A stretch of DNA of 64,000 nt from Limimaricola pyoseonensis (lineage in GTDB: Bacteria; Pseudomonadota; Alphaproteobacteria; Rhodobacterales; Rhodobacteraceae): positions 620,001 through 684,000 of the forward strand of contig NZ_FNAT01000001.1 of NCBI RefSeq assembly GCF_900102015.1, read 5' to 3'. The notes beneath the pieces are model-generated. The model searched no databases and was not told the DNA's origin. It saw nothing but the letters and a program-made list of their open reading frames with translations. The position numbers and the translations under genes were made by a program. Shown piece after piece: positions 61,907-64,000 of the stretch; positions within the stretch are counted from its first letter, which is position 1; each line of letters starts with the position of its first letter.

Positions 61907-61952
61907 CCGCCCGCCGGTTGCGCGGCGCGCCGCGATCGGCTTCCATCGCGGC

Positions 61953-62417
61953 ATGACGCAGACCGACAAGACCCCGATCCGCCCCGCCACCGCCGCCGAC
62001 GCGGCGGAGGTGCGCGACTGCGCGCGGCGCGCCTATGCCCGCTATGTCGCCGCCATCGGCCGCGAACCCGCGCCGATGACCGCCGACTACGCCGCGCTGA
62101 TCGCCGCGGGCGAGGTGCATGTCGCCGCCGGCCCCGACGGCCTCATGGGCTTCGTGGTGTTCCGCGAAGATGACGGCCACATGCTGCTCGAGAACGTCGC
62201 GGTGCGGCCCGAGGCGGCCGGGCGCGGCCTCGGCAGGCGGCTGATCGGCCGCTGCGAGGCGGCGGCGCGCGATCTTGGCCTGCCCGAGATCCGGCTCTAC
62301 ACCAACGCCAGGATGGCCGACAATCTCGCGATCTACCCGCGCCTCGGCTACGCCGAGACCGGCCGCCGCCACGAAGACGGCTTCGACCGGGTGTTCTTCG
62401 CCAAGCGCCTCGGCTGA
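61953..62417 (+). CDS. GNAT family N-acetyltransferase
   Basis: 154 residues. The acetyl-CoA site is clear: LLENVAVRPEAAGRGLGRRLIGRCEAAARDLG (motif A, R/QxxGxG/A as AGRGLG), followed by IRLYTNARMADNLAIYPRLGYAETGRRHEDGFDRVFFAKRL, where NLAIYPRLGY is the motif B region. The acceptor is unknown. It lies 46 bp after the ABM-like gene and 71 bp before the PQQ dehydrogenase. Confidence 0.9.
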   Translation: MTQTDKTPIRPATAADAAEVRDCARRAYARYVAAIGREPAPMTADYAALIAAGEVHVAAGPDGLMGFVVFREDDGHMLLENVAVRPEAAGRGLGRRLIGRCEAAARDLGLPEIRLYTNARMADNLAIYPRLGYAETGRRHEDGFDRVFFAKRLG

Positions 62418-62488
62418 GCGCCACCTCGGCGGGAACCCGCCGCCCGACCTCGCGTTGGCCTCTCGAAACGGTGATCGGGAGGAACCGC

Positions 62489-64000
62489 ATGACGCATCGA
62501 GACAGGCAGCCCGGTCTGGGCCTCACGCTGATCGGGGCGGTCATCGCCGCCATCGCCGGGGCCATCGCCCTGCTGGCCCCGGACAGCGGCGTCGCCGGCA
62601 CGATCGGCGCGGGCCTCGCGCTGTTCGGCGCGGTCGCGGTCGCCGCCGCCTCGGCGGTGGTGCTCTTCGTGGTCCTGCCCGCGGGGCTGAACCTGACGCT
62701 GAAGATCCTCGTGCTGATCGGCGCCGCGCTCACCGCGCTCGCCGGCTACTTCCTGATGCAGGACGTGCTGACATGGGCGATGGTCGCGGCCACCGCCGGC
62801 TCGGTCTGGAACCTCGTCTCGCGCAAGGGCCGGCGCGACCACGCCGCCGTGGCGCTGGCGCTCATGGCCCTGCCCTTCGCGCAGGATGCCCGCGCGCAGG
62901 ACTGGCCGGGCTTCCACGGCAATCTCGAGGCGCAGAAGTACAGCCCGCTCCAGCAGATCACCGCGCAGAACGTGCACGAGCTGGAGCCCGCCTGGCAGGT
63001 CGAGACCGGCGACGTCTCGGACGGCTCGGGCGATCTGCCGCAGACCGTCTGGTCGGCCACCCCGGTCTACGCCAACGGCACGCTCTATGTCGGCACGCCC
63101 TTCTACCGCATCCTCGCGCTCGACCCCGCGACCGGGCAGGAGATCTGGTCCTATGACAGCCAGGCCCGGCTCGAGGCGCTGACCCAGCCGGCGCTGAAGA
63201 ACCGCGGCGTCGCCTACTGGGAGACCGAAGGCTCCGAGGGCCCCTGCGCCAAGCGCGTCTATATCGGCACGATGGACGCCAAGCTGCACTCGGTCGATGC
63301 CGACACCGGCCTGCCCTGCGAGGAGTTCGGCGAGGCCGGCGTGCTCGACGTCAACCAGTGGAACGACACCAACGACCGCTGGCCGCTGTCGCTCTTGCAA
63401 CCGCCCGTGGCCTATGGCGGCCGCCTCTTCATCGGATGGGCCGGCAAGGACTGGGAAAGCGCGCAGGCGCCGCCGGGCACCGTCTTCGCCGTCGATGCCG
63501 AAACGGGCGAGCTCGACTGGACCGTCAACTTCATCCCCAAGGAGCTGTGGGACCGCACCGGAACCGCCAATGTCTGGACCCACATGACCGTCGACCCCGA
63601 GCGCGGCATCCTCTATCTGCCCGTCTCCTCGCCCAGCCCCAACTACTACGGCGGCAACCGCACCGAGGAGCTTCCCCTCGCCACCTCCGTCACCGCCGTC
63701 GACACCGACACGGGCGAGATCATCTGGTCGCGCCAGCTCGTGCATCACGACATCTGGGATTACGACACCGGCGCCGCGCCGGCGCTCGTGGACATCCAGC
63801 GCGACGGCGAGACCATCCCGGCGCTGATCCAGACCTCGAAGCAGGGCATGCTCTACGTGCTGAACCGCGAGACCGGCGAGCCGGTCTTCGGCATGGAGGA
63901 GCGGCCGGTGCCCGCCTCCGACCTGCCGGGCGAGGAGGCCGCGCCGACGCAGCCCTTCTACGACGTGCCGCAGCCCACCAACACCTATGACACGTGGCCC
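62489..64000 (+). CDS. Membrane-bound PQQ-dependent dehydrogenase (glucose/quinate type), cut by window edge
   Basis: ATG at 62489 behind GGGAGGAA; 504 residues are readable, of about 750-800 expected. The first 140 residues hold four to five hydrophobic helices (LGLTLIGAVIAAIAGAIALLA, AGTIGAGLALFGAVAVAAASAVVLFVVL, LNLTLKILVLIGAALTALAGYFLM, AAVALALMALPFAQDARA). The periplasmic beta-propeller starts at QDWPGFHGNLEAQKYSPLQQITAQNV, with ANGTLYVGTPFYRILALDPATGQEIW blades and the active-site segment SRQLVHHDIWDYDTGAAPALVDI. It oxidises a sugar or polyol and passes electrons to ubiquinone. Substrate is not fixed. Confidence 0.92.
   Translation, partial: MTHRDRQPGLGLTLIGAVIAAIAGAIALLAPDSGVAGTIGAGLALFGAVAVAAASAVVLFVVLPAGLNLTLKILVLIGAALTALAGYFLMQDVLTWAMVAATAGSVWNLVSRKGRRDHAAVALALMALPFAQDARAQDWPGFHGNLEAQKYSPLQQITAQNVHELEPAWQVETGDVSDGSGDLPQTVWSATPVYANGTLYVGTPFYRILALDPATGQEIWSYDSQARLEALTQPALKNRGVAYWETEGSEGPCAKRVYIGTMDAKLHSVDADTGLPCEEFGEAGVLDVNQWNDTNDRWPLSLLQPPVAYGGRLFIGWAGKDWESAQAPPGTVFAVDAETGELDWTVNFIPKELWDRTGTANVWTHMTVDPERGILYLPVSSPSPNYYGGNRTEELPLATSVTAVDTDTGEIIWSRQLVHHDIWDYDTGAAPALVDIQRDGETIPALIQTSKQGMLYVLNRETGEPVFGMEERPVPASDLPGEEAAPTQPFYDVPQPTNTYDTWP

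Noticed and set aside
1-64000. CRISPR array, insertion sequences, prophage or toxin-antitoxin locus
   Set aside because: No regularly spaced repeats, transposase motifs, terminal inverted repeats, integrase or phage genes were found; the only PIN protein has no antitoxin beside it.

Overview
The window is a stretch of GC-rich alphaproteobacterial chromosome. Gene order and content (bamE-yceD-rpmF-plsX-fabH-ihfA-merR, scpA/scpB behind nagZ, an E1-beta with its own lipoyl domain, a zinc-less DksA, a bacterial arginyl/leucyl-transferase, a PhoX phosphatase) point to the Rhodobacterales/Rhodobacteraceae, but the species cannot be named from sequence alone. It is overwhelmingly core chromosome: dense genes, short spacers, many 1-11 bp start/stop overlaps. 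There is one tRNA, tRNA-Pro(GGG). I see no rRNA, CRISPR array, insertion sequence, phage or conjugation gene.

Layout. 1-13 kb: M20 amidohydrolase (cut by the left edge), mazG, an orphan Fe3+-type binding protein, uup, an OlsB-type acyltransferase, msrB, bamE, the yceD-rpmF-plsX-fabH-ihfA-merR lipid/ribosome/nucleoid cluster, tRNA-Pro and a double-length dCTP deaminase. 12-22 kb, minus strand: a membrane GGDEF cyclase, then scpB-scpA-nagZ-SPOR protein-argS, a CPA1 antiporter with an RCK domain, and dgt. 22-30 kb: erpA, a class A PBP with a BA14K-like tail, xth, a tandem pair of small exported paralogues with unusual flanking repeats, an FAD monooxygenase, dksA and two very small genes. 30-40 kb: M48 peptidase, PIN protein, rlmI, Entner-Doudoroff edd and eda, glnE, DUF2852, RDD protein, aminoacyl-tRNA-protein transferase. 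40-52 kb: a GH13 TreS-like enzyme, PhoX, a YihY protein, ilvB-ilvH behind a leader-peptide attenuator, a nucleoside hydrolase, selO, a HisKA_2 kinase and two cyclophilins. 52-60 kb: pgk, SDR, class I aldolase, ftsB and pdhA-pdhB-pdhC. 60.4-61.5 kb is a visibly AT-richer patch with one exported hypothetical protein. The window closes with a small exported protein, a GNAT and a membrane PQQ dehydrogenase cut by the right edge.

Central carbon flow is the main functional theme: edd/eda feed pyruvate and glyceraldehyde-3-phosphate, fba and pgk serve lower glycolysis or gluconeogenesis, and PDH converts pyruvate to acetyl-CoA. The same GCTAAC half-site occurs as a perfect palindrome before edd and twice before fba, which suggests one LacI-type regulator over both. 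No striking new multi-gene system is visible. The most novel signals are regulatory: the ilv leader attenuator and an ilvB-ilvH hairpin cluster, paired ATGTGAA-N5-TTCACAT operators plus a 3 x 27 bp repeat before the DUF2852 gene, a four-copy TGTCGC array between the small paralogues, and a 24 bp dyad before pdhA. All calls come from reading the sequence; no database search was made.
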